The notes beneath the pieces are model-generated. The model searched no databases. It saw only the letters and a program-made list of their open reading frames with translations, and was not told the origin of the DNA. A program made the translations under genes and the position numbers. Shown one piece after another: positions 27,352 through 37,547 of a DNA stretch of 64,000 bases; position 1 is the first letter of the stretch; each line of letters starts with the position of its first letter. Source of the stretch: Pseudomonas putida (GTDB taxonomy: Bacteria > Pseudomonadota > Gammaproteobacteria > Pseudomonadales > Pseudomonadaceae); the NCBI RefSeq assembly GCF_028682635.1, contig NZ_JANHLK010000003.1:62001-126000 (forward strand). Direction: 5' to 3'.

Positions 27352-29572
27352 AGCGTACCGCCAGAATCGGGCTACCCAACCGCTCCAGCAACGTAGCCTG
27401 GGCACTGCGCGGGTTCTGGTTGCCGGTCGGCGTATTGCGGATGTAACGGCCGTCCGACTGCAGGCTCCAGCTGTGGGTGTTATCGGTCAGATACAGCTCC
27501 AGCTCTTTCTTCACTCGCATGATCAGCTTCTTGCCTTCCACCGGGAAGCAAGTCTCGACGCGCTTGTCGAGGTTGCGCTCCATCCAGTCGGCACTGGACA
27601 GGAACATCTGTTCATCGCCGCCATTGAGGAAGTAGAAGACCCGGGTGTGTTCCAGGAAGCGCCCGATGATCGAACGCACATGGATGTTGTGCGAGACCCC
27701 GGCGATGCCCGGCCGCAGGCAGCACATGCCACGCACCACCAGGTCGATGCGCACGCCCGACTGGCTGGCCTTGTACAACGCGCGAATGATCTTCGGATCG
27801 GTCAGCGAGTTGAACTTGGCGATGATGTGCGCCGGCTTGCCCTCGAGGGCGAACTGGGTTTCCCGGGCAATCATGTCGAGCATGCCCTTTTTCAGGGTGA
27901 ACGGCGCGTGCAGCAGCTTCTTCATGCGCAACGTCTTGCCCATGCCGATCAACTGGCTGAACAGTTTGCCGACGTCTTCGCACAGGGCGTCGTCGGAAGT
28001 CAGCAGGCTGTAGTCGGTGTACAGGCGGGCGTTGCCGGCATGATAGTTACCCGTGCCCAGGTGCGCGTAACGCACGATCTCGCCCGCTTCGCGGCGCAGG
28101 ATCAGCATCATCTTGGCGTGGGTCTTGAAGCCGACCACACCGTAGATCACCACCGCACCGGCCGCTTGCAGACGGCTGGCCAGTTGCAGGTTGGACTCCT
28201 CATCGAAGCGCGCGCGCAATTCGATCACCGCGGTGACCTCCTTGCCGTTACGCGCCGCGTCCACCAACGCATCGACGATTTCCGAGTTGGCGCCGGAGCG
28301 GTACAGGGTCTGGCGCACCGCCAGCACGTGCGGGTCCTTGGCGGCCTGGCGCAGCAGGTCGACCACCGGGGTGAACGACTCGAACGGGTGCAGCAGCAGG
28401 ATGTCCTGCTTGCTGATCACGCTGAAAATGTTCTCGCTGTTTTGCAGCAGTTTCGGGATCTGCGGGGTGAACGGCAGGTACTGCAGCTCGCGCTGGCTGT
28501 CCAGGCCGGTGATGCTGAACAGACGCGTCAGGTTCACCGGACCGTTGACCTGATACAGCTCGGTCTCGCTCAGGTTGAACTGCTTGAGCAGGTAGTCGGA
28601 CAGGTGTTTCGGGCAGGTATCGGCCACCTCCAGTCGCACCGCGTCGCCGTAACGACGGGAGAACAACTCGCCGCGCAGGGCGCGCGCAAGGTCTTCGACG
28701 TCTTCGGAGTCCAGCGCCAGGTCGGCGTTTCGGGTCAGGCGGAACTGGTAGCAGCCCTTGACCTTCATGCCCTGGAACAGGTCATCGGCGTGGGCGTGGA
28801 TCATCGACGACAGGAACACATAGTTGTCGCCGGCGCCGCCGACTTCTTCCGGCACCTTGATGATGCGCGGCAGCAGGCGCGGGGCCGGGATGATCGCGAG
28901 GCCAGAGTCGCGACCGAAGGCGTCGATGCCTTCGAGCTCGACGATGAAGTTCAGGCTCTTGTTCACCAGCAACGGGAACGGGTGCGTCGGGTCGAGGCCG
29001 ATCGGGGTGATGATCGGGGCGATTTCGTCGCGGAAATAACGGCGCACCCAGGTCTTGAGCTTGGTCGTCCAGTTGCGGCGACGGATGAAGCGGACCTGAT
29101 GCTTTTCCAGTTCCGGCAGCAGAATGTCGTTGAGGATCGCGTACTGGCGGTCAACGTGACCGTGCACCAGTTCACTGATGCGGGCCAGGGCCTGGTGCGG
29201 TTGCAGGCCGTCGGCGCCGGCCTGCTCACGGGCGAAGGTGATTTGCTTCTTCAGGCCGGCGACGCGAATCTCGAAGAACTCGTCCAGGTTGCTGGAGAAG
29301 ATCAGCAGGAACTTCAGCCGCTCCAGCAACGGGTAGGACTCGTCCAGTGCCTGTTCCAGCACGCGGATGTTGAACTGCAGTTGCGACAGCTCACGGTGGA
29401 TGTACAGGCTGCTGTCATCCAGGCCGGGAATGGCAATCGCTGGCGCTGCCACTGCGGGCTCGACGACCGCCGCGGGCGGAGCGGGCTCCACCTCCGGCGG
29501 GGTTTCGTCGACCTGCTCCACCACTGGTTGAGCGTCTTTTACGGCAACTTCAGTGAGTACTTCGGTATTCAT
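27350..29572 (-). CDS. ppk: Polyphosphate kinase Ppk1
   Basis: 740-residue enzyme that makes polyphosphate from ATP reversibly. The conserved core starts near [13 protein letters not shown] (56-68), with the phospho-accepting His485 in FKTHAKMML and the [10 protein letters not shown] motif following. Residues 1-48 are a Pro/Ala/Glu/Val-rich extension not seen in E. coli Ppk, probably disordered. It starts 18 bases after hemB, so the two are probably co-transcribed; the link is a conserved neighbourhood rather than a shared pathway. Confidence 0.96.
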   Translation of the reverse strand: MNTEVLTEVAVKDAQPVVEQVDETPPEVEPAPPAAVVEPAVAAPAIAIPGLDDSSLYIHRELSQLQFNIRVLEQALDESYPLLERLKFLLIFSSNLDEFFEIRVAGLKKQITFAREQAGADGLQPHQALARISELVHGHVDRQYAILNDILLPELEKHQVRFIRRRNWTTKLKTWVRRYFRDEIAPIITPIGLDPTHPFPLLVNKSLNFIVELEGIDAFGRDSGLAIIPAPRLLPRIIKVPEEVGGAGDNYVFLSSMIHAHADDLFQGMKVKGCYQFRLTRNADLALDSEDVEDLARALRGELFSRRYGDAVRLEVADTCPKHLSDYLLKQFNLSETELYQVNGPVNLTRLFSITGLDSQRELQYLPFTPQIPKLLQNSENIFSVISKQDILLLHPFESFTPVVDLLRQAAKDPHVLAVRQTLYRSGANSEIVDALVDAARNGKEVTAVIELRARFDEESNLQLASRLQAAGAVVIYGVVGFKTHAKMMLILRREAGEIVRYAHLGTGNYHAGNARLYTDYSLLTSDDALCEDVGKLFSQLIGMGKTLRMKKLLHAPFTLKKGMLDMIARETQFALEGKPAHIIAKFNSLTDPKIIRALYKASQSGVRIDLVVRGMCCLRPGIAGVSHNIHVRSIIGRFLEHTRVFYFLNGGDEQMFLSSADWMERNLDKRVETCFPVEGKKLIMRVKKELELYLTDNTHSWSLQSDGRYIRNTPTGNQNPRSAQATLLERLGSPILAVR

Positions 29573-29590
29573 CGAATGTTCCTGGGAGGG

Positions 29591-30655
<1,065 letters not shown>

Positions 30656-30809
30656 TTATGACGAACGTATTACAGTTGTGTGCGCCCTATGTCATGTAGC
30701 CGTATTCCATTGTCCTTGTAGGAAATGTTCACGTCGAGACACATTTGGACACTTTCCTGAATGTGTACGAAGGGTTAGGCTGCGCGTTCATTTCGCCAGC
30801 ACCCAGACA

Positions 30810-31442
30810 ATGCTCCAACAATTTCTGCATGACTTCGGCTACTTTGCCCTGTTTCTCGGCACGTTCTTCGAAGGCGAAACCATCCTGGTGCTCGCGGGCT
30901 TCCTCGCGTTCCGTGGTTACATGGACATCAACCTGGTGGTGGTCGTGGCGTTCTGCGGCAGCTATGCCGGCGACCAGCTGTGGTACTTCCTGGGACGCAA
31001 GCACGGGCGCAAGCTGCTGGCACGCAAACCGCGCTGGCAAATGATGGGTGACCGGGCGCTGGAACATATTCGCAAACACCCGGACATCTGGGTCCTGAGC
31101 TTCCGCTTCGTCTACGGCTTGCGCACCGTGATGCCGGTGGCCATCGGCCTGTCGGGCTATCCACCGGGCCGCTATCTGCTGCTCAACGGCATTGGCGCGG
31201 CGATCTGGGCCACCGCGCTGGCGGCGGCGGCCTATCACTTTGGCGCTGTACTGGAAGGGATGCTCGGCAGTATCAAGAAATACGAGCTGTGGGTGCTCGG
31301 CGCCCTGCTCATCCTGGGCCTGGGCCTGTGGCTGCGCCGGCGCTTCAAGAATGCGCGCCTGGCCCGGCAGATCTATGCCGACGAGCAAGCCCTGAAGGCC
31401 GAAAAGCACACTACCGGCGGCCCTAAGACGCCAGTCGAGTAA
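30810..31442 (+). CDS. DedA family membrane protein
   Basis: 210-residue multi-pass protein of the DedA/SNARE-associated (VTT domain) family, linked to phospholipid flipping and membrane homeostasis. FFEGETILVLAGFLAFRGYM (about residues 19-38) and GDQLWYFLGRKHGRKLL (about 52-68) are the E-x(8)-G and G-xxxGD-type signatures. RFVYGLRTVMPVAIGLSGYP holds the conserved Arg pair. The start at MLQQFLHDFGYF is preferred because the upstream frame is not membrane-like. Its 3' end overlaps the convergent sterol desaturase-type gene by 20 bases. Confidence 0.92.
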   Translation: MLQQFLHDFGYFALFLGTFFEGETILVLAGFLAFRGYMDINLVVVVAFCGSYAGDQLWYFLGRKHGRKLLARKPRWQMMGDRALEHIRKHPDIWVLSFRFVYGLRTVMPVAIGLSGYPPGRYLLLNGIGAAIWATALAAAAYHFGAVLEGMLGSIKKYELWVLGALLILGLGLWLRRRFKNARLARQIYADEQALKAEKHTTGGPKTPVE

Positions 31443-32658
31443 AGCGGTTTCTGCAGCAATAAAGCCCGATACCGCTGATCAGGCTGTAACTGAGCAGGCC
31501 GACCCAGCCCACCGCGCTGGCCGGCCACAGTCCCGCCAGCGGCGCCAGCCACACCAGCGGCACATTCGATGCCAGGCGCAGCAATTCCAGCTTCAGCGCC
31601 CACGGGCGATTCTCCAGGGCCACGCCCAAAACGAACAGGCCCAGCGCCACCGCCCCCCAGCCCAACACCAACGCGGCCGTCGACAGACTGGGTTCCAGGT
31701 TCATCAAATAGCTGCCCAGGGCGATGTAGACGCAGAACTGCAACAGCACGTAGAGCTGCTGGCGCCCATCCAGCGGCACCTCGAATTTGCGGAACTGGCT
31801 CAGGTCCGGTTTACTCATCGGGTACCTGGCTGCCACGTCCGCCGGCCGCCAGCCGGTGCGCATGAACCAGATCCGCAGCTTGTCCCAGGTGCTTTCGGCA
31901 CGCCGCGCATCCGCCCACAACTGCGCGTAGAACTGCACGTTGGCCCACACCGGATTCCAGCTCGCCAGGGGCGTGGTCACGCCGAAAATCACCGGCTCGT
32001 TGTCGTCTTCTTCCTGGAACGAGCCGAATAGACGGTCCCAAATAATGAACACGCCGCCGTAGTTGCGATCCATGTAGAGAGCGTTCTGTGCATGGTGGGC
32101 CCGATGATTGGATGGCGTGACGAAAAACCACTCGAACCATCCCAGCTTGGGAATGTGCCGGGTGTGCACCCAGAACTGGTACAGCAGGTTCAGCGCGGCG
32201 ACGCTGACGAACACCAGCAAGGGCACGCCGGCGACGGCCATGGGCAGGTAGAAGATCCAGCTCAGCAGAAACCCGGTGCTGGTCTGGCGCAGGGCGGTGG
32301 AGAGGTTGTAGTCCTCGCTCTGGTGATGCACCGAATGCGCAGCCCAGAGGATGTTGCGCTCGTGGCCCATGCGGTGCAGCCAGTAATAGCAGAAGTCATA
32401 AAAGACAAAGGCAAAAATCCATACCCAGACACTGTCGGCCGAGAGCTCGAACAGCGCCAGGTGCTTGAGGGCAAACGCGTAGGTCAGCAGCCCTACGCCT
32501 TTGGTCAGCAGGCCGGTGGTGGTCGAGAGCACGCCGGTGCTGATGCTGTTGATCGCGTCCGCCAGTCGATAGTTGCTGACCCCGCGCCAACGGTCGGCCA
32601 GCAGCTCGACGGCGATCAGCACGAAGAAAAACGGCACCGCATACAGAATGAAGTCCAT
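31423..32658 (-). CDS. Sterol desaturase/fatty acid hydroxylase family protein
   Basis: 411-residue integral membrane di-iron oxygenase. The histidine clusters are HRMGH, HSVHH and HRAHH, with HTRHI and ALYMDRN nearby, consistent with eight-His di-iron coordination on a membrane scaffold. The C-terminal ~120 residues add further hydrophobic segments. The substrate is not predictable: lipid, sterol-like or alkylglycerol. It is convergent with and overlaps DedA by 20 bases, and it points away from elbB. Confidence 0.88.
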   Translation of the reverse strand: MDFILYAVPFFFVLIAVELLADRWRGVSNYRLADAINSISTGVLSTTTGLLTKGVGLLTYAFALKHLALFELSADSVWVWIFAFVFYDFCYYWLHRMGHERNILWAAHSVHHQSEDYNLSTALRQTSTGFLLSWIFYLPMAVAGVPLLVFVSVAALNLLYQFWVHTRHIPKLGWFEWFFVTPSNHRAHHAQNALYMDRNYGGVFIIWDRLFGSFQEEDDNEPVIFGVTTPLASWNPVWANVQFYAQLWADARRAESTWDKLRIWFMRTGWRPADVAARYPMSKPDLSQFRKFEVPLDGRQQLYVLLQFCVYIALGSYLMNLEPSLSTAALVLGWGAVALGLFVLGVALENRPWALKLELLRLASNVPLVWLAPLAGLWPASAVGWVGLLSYSLISGIGLYCCRNRFTRLAS

Positions 32659-32773
32659 GACGCGCCCTGAACGGAATCTTGAGGACAGATCCTATGTGTA
32701 ACCTCGAATTATCCCTATGGCAACGAGTGACAAATTAGTGGACATTTAACGCCATGAATCTGGAGAAAAGCCC

Positions 32774-33442
32774 ATGAGCAAAAAAGTTGCAGTGATCCTT
32801 TCCGGCTGTGGCGTGTACGACGGCGCCGAAATCTACGAAAGCGTGGTGACCCTGCTGCGCCTGGACCAGCGTGGCGCGCAGGTGCAGTGTTTTGCGCCGA
32901 ACATCGCGCAGCTGCATGTGATCAATCACCTGACCGGCGAAGAAATGCCCGAGTCGCGCAATGTGCTGGTGGAATCGGCGCGCATTGCCCGGGGCGAGAT
33001 CAAGGACATCCGTGAAGCGGACGCCGAAGACTTCGATGCGCTGATCATTCCCGGCGGTTTCGGCTCCGCCAAGAACCTCTCCAATTTCGCCATCGAAGGA
33101 ACCGGCTGCACTGTTCAACCGGACGTGCTGGCCTTGACCGAAGCCTTTGCCGAGGCCGGCAAGCCGGTCGGCCTGATCTGCATCTCGCCTGCCCTGGCGG
33201 CGAAAATCTATGGGCCGGGCGTAACCTGCACCATCGGCAACGACGCCGAAACGGCAGCGGCCCTGAACAAGATGGGCGCCACCCACAAGGACTGTGCCGT
33301 GAGCGATATCGTCGAAGACAAGGCGCGCAAACTGGTGACGACGCCGGCGTACATGCTGGCGCAATCGATCAGTGAAGCGGCTTCGGGCATCAATAAACTG
33401 GTCGACCGCGTACTCGAACTGACCCACGAAAACGACGCCTGA
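32774..33442 (+). CDS. elbB: Isoprenoid biosynthesis glyoxalase ElbB (DJ-1/PfpI superfamily)
   Basis: 222-residue protein of the DJ-1/PfpI fold. The start MSKKVAVILSGCGVYDGAEIYE is diagnostic of ElbB, and the nucleophile-elbow cysteine is in GLICISPALAAKIYG. E. coli ElbB has weak glyoxalase activity and was found in a screen on isoprenoid synthesis, so the name overstates the certainty of function. A ribosome site (ggagaaaagccc) precedes the ATG. Confidence 0.92.
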   Translation: MSKKVAVILSGCGVYDGAEIYESVVTLLRLDQRGAQVQCFAPNIAQLHVINHLTGEEMPESRNVLVESARIARGEIKDIREADAEDFDALIIPGGFGSAKNLSNFAIEGTGCTVQPDVLALTEAFAEAGKPVGLICISPALAAKIYGPGVTCTIGNDAETAAALNKMGATHKDCAVSDIVEDKARKLVTTPAYMLAQSISEAASGINKLVDRVLELTHENDA

Positions 33443-33447
33443 CACCG

Positions 33448-33546
33448 CCCCCTGTAGGAGCTGGCTTGCCAGCGAAGGCGTCATAGCATTCGACGCAGAT
33501 GTTGAATGTTCGATCGCTTTCGCTGGCAAGCCAGCTCCTACAGGGG
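33448..33546. repeat. REP doublet (REPIN)
   Basis: Inverted pair of 'tgtaggagctggcttgccag' arms between the convergent elbB and UPF0178 genes. Confidence 0.85.
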
Positions 33547-33558
33547 ACCGCGTGAACC

Positions 33559-34014
33559 TTAAGACTGGCGCGACAGCCGCGTCAGGATCCGGTCCAGCGC
33601 ATTGGCAAACGCCTGCTTCTCCCGCTCGCCAAAAGGCGCTGGTCCGCCGCTCATCTGCCCCTGCTCACGCAAGTCGGTGAACAGATTACGTACGGCCAAG
33701 CGATCGCCCATGTTCTGCGCGTCGAATTCCTTGCCCCGCGGGTCCAGCGCAGCGACGCCCTTCTTTACGAGCCGGTCGGCCAGCGGCACGTCACTGCATA
33801 TCACCAGCTCACCGGGGACCGCGTGCTCCACCAGGTAATCATCCGCCGCATCCGGTCCGCTGGGCACCACGATCAGCTTGACCAGGGCCAGGCCCGGCTT
33901 GATCTGCGGCTGCCCCGCCACCAGCACCACCTCAAACCGGCGCTTGAGAGCGAACTTGACCACCAGATCCTTGGCTGCCCGAGGGCAGGCGTCGGCATCG
34001 ATCCATACGCGCAT
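33559..34014 (-). CDS. UPF0178 (YaiI/YqxD) family protein
   Basis: 151-residue PIN-like fold protein. The N-terminal MRVWIDADACPRAAKDLVVK is typical of the family, as are AADDYLVEHAVPGELVICSDVPLA (about 55-78) and the acidic residues that would bind a metal. A nuclease role is suggested by the fold but not established. REP doublets lie on both sides. Confidence 0.9.
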   Translation of the reverse strand: MRVWIDADACPRAAKDLVVKFALKRRFEVVLVAGQPQIKPGLALVKLIVVPSGPDAADDYLVEHAVPGELVICSDVPLADRLVKKGVAALDPRGKEFDAQNMGDRLAVRNLFTDLREQGQMSGGPAPFGEREKQAFANALDRILTRLSRQS

Positions 34015-34034
34015 GTTTTTTTCCTCTTGAAAGC

Positions 34035-34110
34035 AAAAGATCGCAGCCTTCGGCAGCTCCTACAGGGATTAACGTATACCTGTAGGAGCTGCCGCAGGCT
34101 GCGATCTTTT
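34035..34110. repeat. REP doublet (REPIN)
   Basis: Short inverted pair of the 'agatcgcagcctt/cggcagctccta' subtype, also seen at 1167 and at the window start. Confidence 0.85.
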
Positions 34111-34122
34111 AAGGATCCTCGG

Positions 34123-36021
34123 TTAAGAAACTGTCACCCGCCGCTTCTCGGCCATGCGACTACGGCTGTACAGCACGATGATCGCAAGCAAAGCCACAGC
34201 CTGAGCGCTCAACGAATACGCATCCGCATGAATCCCCAGCCAATCGAACTCAAAAAACGGCACCGGTCGCGTGCCGAAGATCCCGGCTTCCTGCAGCGCC
34301 TTCACGCCATGCCCGGCGAACACCACCGACAAAGCACAGAGCAGACCGGCGTTGATGCTGAAAAACAGCGTCAGCGGCAGTTTCGCCGAGCCGCGCAGGA
34401 TCACCCAGGCCAGGCCAACCAACAGCACCAGCGCCGTCGCACCACCGGCCAGCACCGCGTCATGGCCAGCGGGACCTGCCTGCAGCCACAGGGTCTCGTA
34501 GAACAGGATCACTTCGAACAGCTCGCGATACACCGAGAAGAACGCCAGGATCGCAAAACCGAAACGCCCGCCTCCGCCCACCAGGCTGCTCTTGATGTAA
34601 TCCTGCCAGGCTGCGGCATGACGACGGTCGTGCATCCACACACCGAGCCACAACACCATGACGCTGGCAAACAGCGCCGTCGCACCTTCCAGCAGTTCGC
34701 GCTGCGAGCCGCTGACATCGATCACATAAGCCGCCAGCGCCCAGGTACCCAGGCCGGCCAACAGCGCCAGGCCCCAACCGACGTTGACACTGCGTACCGC
34801 CGACTGTTGGCCGGTGTTACGCAGGAAAGCGAGGATCGCCGCCAGCACCAGGATGGCTTCCAGGCCTTCGCGCAGCAGGATCAGCAAGCCGGAGATATAG
34901 CTCAACGACCAGCTCAAGCCATCGCTGCCCAACAATTCGGCGGACGCCTTCAACTTGGCCTTGGCCGCTTCCAGGCGCTGTTCCACCTGCTCCACCGGCA
35001 GGCCGTCTTGCAACGACTGACGGTAAGCCATCAATGACTTTTCCGTGTCTTTGCGCACGTTGGCATCGACGTTGTCCAGGGAGCTTTCGACCAGCTCGAA
35101 GCCTTCCAGATACGCCGCTACCGACAGGTCATAGGCTTGGTCGTGATCGCCGGCACGGTAGGCCGCCACGCTCTTGTCCAGGGTGACGGCGGTGTAGTCG
35201 AGCAACTGCGCCGGGCCACGCTTGGCCTGTGGTGGCTGCGCCCCTTGCGCGCGGAACGTCGCGGCAGCCTGCGGACCGTCGGCGGCCTGCACTTCGGCCG
35301 GGGTCTGGCGGGCCAGCTCGGCAATGTCATAGATCTTGTCGCCGCTGGCGGTCGCCGGATCGGCGCTGAAGCTGGCGATGTAAGTGGCCAGGTCCCAGCG
35401 CTGACGATCGTCCATCTGATCGCCAAAAGCCGGCATGTCGGTGCCTTCGACCCCCAGGCCCACCGTGTTGTAGATCGCGTAGAGGCTCAGGTGATCGAGG
35501 CGCGCGTTATCACGCAAGTTGGCCGGCGGCGGGGTCAGGCCGACACCCGCCGGTCCATCGCCAGCGCCCGTGTCGCCGTGACACACCGAGCAATGCTGGG
35601 CGTACAGTGGCGCGCCGCGAGTCGGGTCCGGGGTAATGATCGGCGCCTGGCTGACTTCATAGGCCACGGCCAGCTTCGCCCCGAGTTGGCGAGCCTGGCG
35701 GGCGACGTCGGCGCCATCCTGGCGGGCGCTGATCGCCTCGCGCAGCTTGGTGATGCCCTGTTCCAGCCCGGCCTTTTCCGGTTTGGCCGGCAGCGCGGCA
35801 ATCAAGCCTTGGACCGCCTGGACGAACTCCAGTTGCTCGCGGTATTCGGATTCGCTGGCGACCTTGCCGGCCTGCACCGCTTGCGGATAATCCGCGCCGA
35901 TGTAGTCGAGCAGGTGCAGCGCTTGCGGTGCGCCCTCTACCGTGTCGGCCAGCAGATTAAAACTGCACAGGGCCAACACCGGCGCTATCAGCCAGGCCAG
36001 GAAACGGGACGGGGCGATCAT
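34123..36021 (-). CDS. Cytochrome c-FTR1 fusion iron permease
   Basis: 632-residue protein combining an exported N-terminal region and an iron permease. A signal peptide ends near residue 25. A single c-type heme motif CSVCH (154-158) lies in a cytochrome c domain (about 140-230) with MPAF as a possible axial Met. The C-terminal FTR1 domain (about 370-620) has seven hydrophobic segments and both iron motifs, REGLE and RELFE. The fusion suggests ferrous iron oxidation coupled to uptake, as in Fet3-Ftr1 of yeast but with a heme in place of a multicopper oxidase. No clear Fur box was found upstream. Confidence 0.92.
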   Translation of the reverse strand: MIAPSRFLAWLIAPVLALCSFNLLADTVEGAPQALHLLDYIGADYPQAVQAGKVASESEYREQLEFVQAVQGLIAALPAKPEKAGLEQGITKLREAISARQDGADVARQARQLGAKLAVAYEVSQAPIITPDPTRGAPLYAQHCSVCHGDTGAGDGPAGVGLTPPPANLRDNARLDHLSLYAIYNTVGLGVEGTDMPAFGDQMDDRQRWDLATYIASFSADPATASGDKIYDIAELARQTPAEVQAADGPQAAATFRAQGAQPPQAKRGPAQLLDYTAVTLDKSVAAYRAGDHDQAYDLSVAAYLEGFELVESSLDNVDANVRKDTEKSLMAYRQSLQDGLPVEQVEQRLEAAKAKLKASAELLGSDGLSWSLSYISGLLILLREGLEAILVLAAILAFLRNTGQQSAVRSVNVGWGLALLAGLGTWALAAYVIDVSGSQRELLEGATALFASVMVLWLGVWMHDRRHAAAWQDYIKSSLVGGGGRFGFAILAFFSVYRELFEVILFYETLWLQAGPAGHDAVLAGGATALVLLVGLAWVILRGSAKLPLTLFFSINAGLLCALSVVFAGHGVKALQEAGIFGTRPVPFFEFDWLGIHADAYSLSAQAVALLAIIVLYSRSRMAEKRRVTVS

Positions 36022-36116
36022 GAACGAATCTCAATTGGAAATACGAAGTAACATATTGTTCACTCCCAATCAGTTTCACTCAAGCTTTGTTGTGTGGCGC
36101 GTTACTGGACTTAAAC

Positions 36117-36145
36117 GAAAAAGGCGACCTGATAGGTCGCCTTTC
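36117..36145 (-). terminator. Terminator of the LysE-family gene
   Basis: Stem AAGGCGACCT/AGGTCGCCTT (36121-36130 with 36134-36143), followed by a T run on the minus strand. It lies 15 bases after the LysE-family stop codon. Confidence 0.8.
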
Positions 36146-36159
36146 CTGTGCCGGAGGGC

Positions 36160-36792
36160 TTAAACCGCGGCTTTGCGCAGGGTCGCCATGAACGCCGCCG
36201 CGCCAATGAACAGCCCGGCGAAGGTACGGTTCATGCGCTTTTGCTGTTTGGGTGTGCGCAACAGGCGCAGCACCTTGGACGCCAGCCCGGTGTACCCGGC
36301 CATGACGATCAGGTCGACGCAGATCATGGTGGCACCGATGATCACGTACTGGATCAGCAGCGGCGCTTGCGGATCAATGAACTGCGGCAACACCGCCAGC
36401 ATGAACACCAACGCCTTCGGGTTGCTGATGTTCACCAGAAAACCGCGGAACACCAGGGCCATCGGCTTGCCAATCGGCCGGATCGCCGCGTCATCGCTCA
36501 TGTCGCTGGGCAGCGCGCGCCATTGTTTGATCGCGAGATAAACCAGGTACGCCACGCCGAACCATTTGATCGCAAAGAACGCAGTGGCCGACGCCGTGAG
36601 AATCGCGCCCACACCAGCACCGACAATCGCGATCTGCACCGCCAGCCCCAATTGCAGGCCCAGGGCGTTCCAGTAACCGCGCCAGAAACCGTACTGCAGA
36701 CCGCTGGACATCGACGCAATGGCGCCGGCACCGGGGGACAGGCTGATCACCCAGCAGGCGGCAAAAAACGCCAGCCATGTTTGAAGCTCCAT
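36160..36792 (-). CDS. LysE/RhtB family exporter
   Basis: 210-residue inner-membrane exporter with about six transmembrane segments. WVISLSPGAGAIASMSSGLQ (about residues 14-33) is the conserved N-terminal P-GP-like signature of the family, and FRGFLVNISNPKALVFMLAV (about 111-130) is the second. Substrates in the family are amino acids and related compounds. The start MELQTWLAFF is a canonical family start; 29 in-frame codons upstream were trimmed. Confidence 0.9.
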   Translation of the reverse strand: MELQTWLAFFAACWVISLSPGAGAIASMSSGLQYGFWRGYWNALGLQLGLAVQIAIVGAGVGAILTASATAFFAIKWFGVAYLVYLAIKQWRALPSDMSDDAAIRPIGKPMALVFRGFLVNISNPKALVFMLAVLPQFIDPQAPLLIQYVIIGATMICVDLIVMAGYTGLASKVLRLLRTPKQQKRMNRTFAGLFIGAAAFMATLRKAAV

Positions 36793-36909
36793 TGCACACC
36801 TCGACTCGGATTTGTGACAGATGAATAAGCTAATGCGGCTTTGGGTGGATGACCATTGATTTTTTGTAGTACATGGCAATGGCCGACCAGCGTTTTATGC
36901 CTTTAGGGC

Positions 36910-36967
36910 CCCTTCGCGAGCAAGCTCGCTCCTACAGTTGACCGCGTGCATCTGTGGGAGCGAGCTT
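36910..36967. repeat. Truncated REP doublet at the end of the MscS-like gene
   Basis: A full arm (ttcgcgagcaagctcgctcc) is followed by a partial inverted arm (tgtgggagcgagctt) that stops at the last codon of the MscS-like gene. The second arm lacks its 3' half (gctcgcg). Confidence 0.7.
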
Positions 36968-37547
36968 ATTTTTCAAACCCGCTGGAAGGGAATACATCCG
37001 TGCCACGCCAGCGTCGAACCGAACGCTGGAAGAACAGGCTGTTGGGCACTTGCACCATCGCGCTACCCGTACCGAGTTCTTCAGCCTCGATCAACGTGGT
37101 GTACAGCAGATTGATCGCTATCACCCGCCCTTTGACGCCAGGCTTGTCGGTGGTGTCCACCAACTCGACCACATCACCGAGGCGGAACGGGCCGACCGTG
37201 AAGATCAGGATCGCGCACAACAGATTGGAGAGCACGCTCCACATGGCGAAAAACGCCACCGCTGCCACCGCGACGAAACCCGACAGCGCCGTCCACAGCA
37301 CCGTGGCCGAGACCCCGAGGCGCTCCAGCACGAAGATCAGCGCACTGCCCATGATCAGCCAACGCAGACCGCCGCGCAGCGGCATCAGCAATTGCGGCGG
37401 AAACGGGTAGCGTTCCCCGAGACGGGTCAGGCACTTGGCAACGAAACGCTGGGCGATGTAACCCGCCAGCAGGATCAGCAGGATTTGCACACCGAGCCAG
37501 ATCGGTTCGATCCACATTGCCGGCAGCGGCAGCTTGAACGCCTCCAT
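36966..37547 (-). CDS. MscS-like small mechanosensitive channel protein
   Basis: 193-residue channel-family protein. Hydrophobic segments around residues 15-35 and 55-75 precede the pore helix region ALSGFVAVAAVAFFAMWSVLS and the beta domain FRLGDVVELVDTTDKPGVKG (121-140) of the MscS family. It is much shorter than MscS (286) because the C-terminal alpha/beta domain is missing. The stop codon coincides with the start of a truncated REP arm. It starts one base after the ABC-F stop (TGATG). Confidence 0.85.
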   Translation of the reverse strand: MEAFKLPLPAMWIEPIWLGVQILLILLAGYIAQRFVAKCLTRLGERYPFPPQLLMPLRGGLRWLIMGSALIFVLERLGVSATVLWTALSGFVAVAAVAFFAMWSVLSNLLCAILIFTVGPFRLGDVVELVDTTDKPGVKGRVIAINLLYTTLIEAEELGTGSAMVQVPNSLFFQRSVRRWRGTDVFPSSGFEK

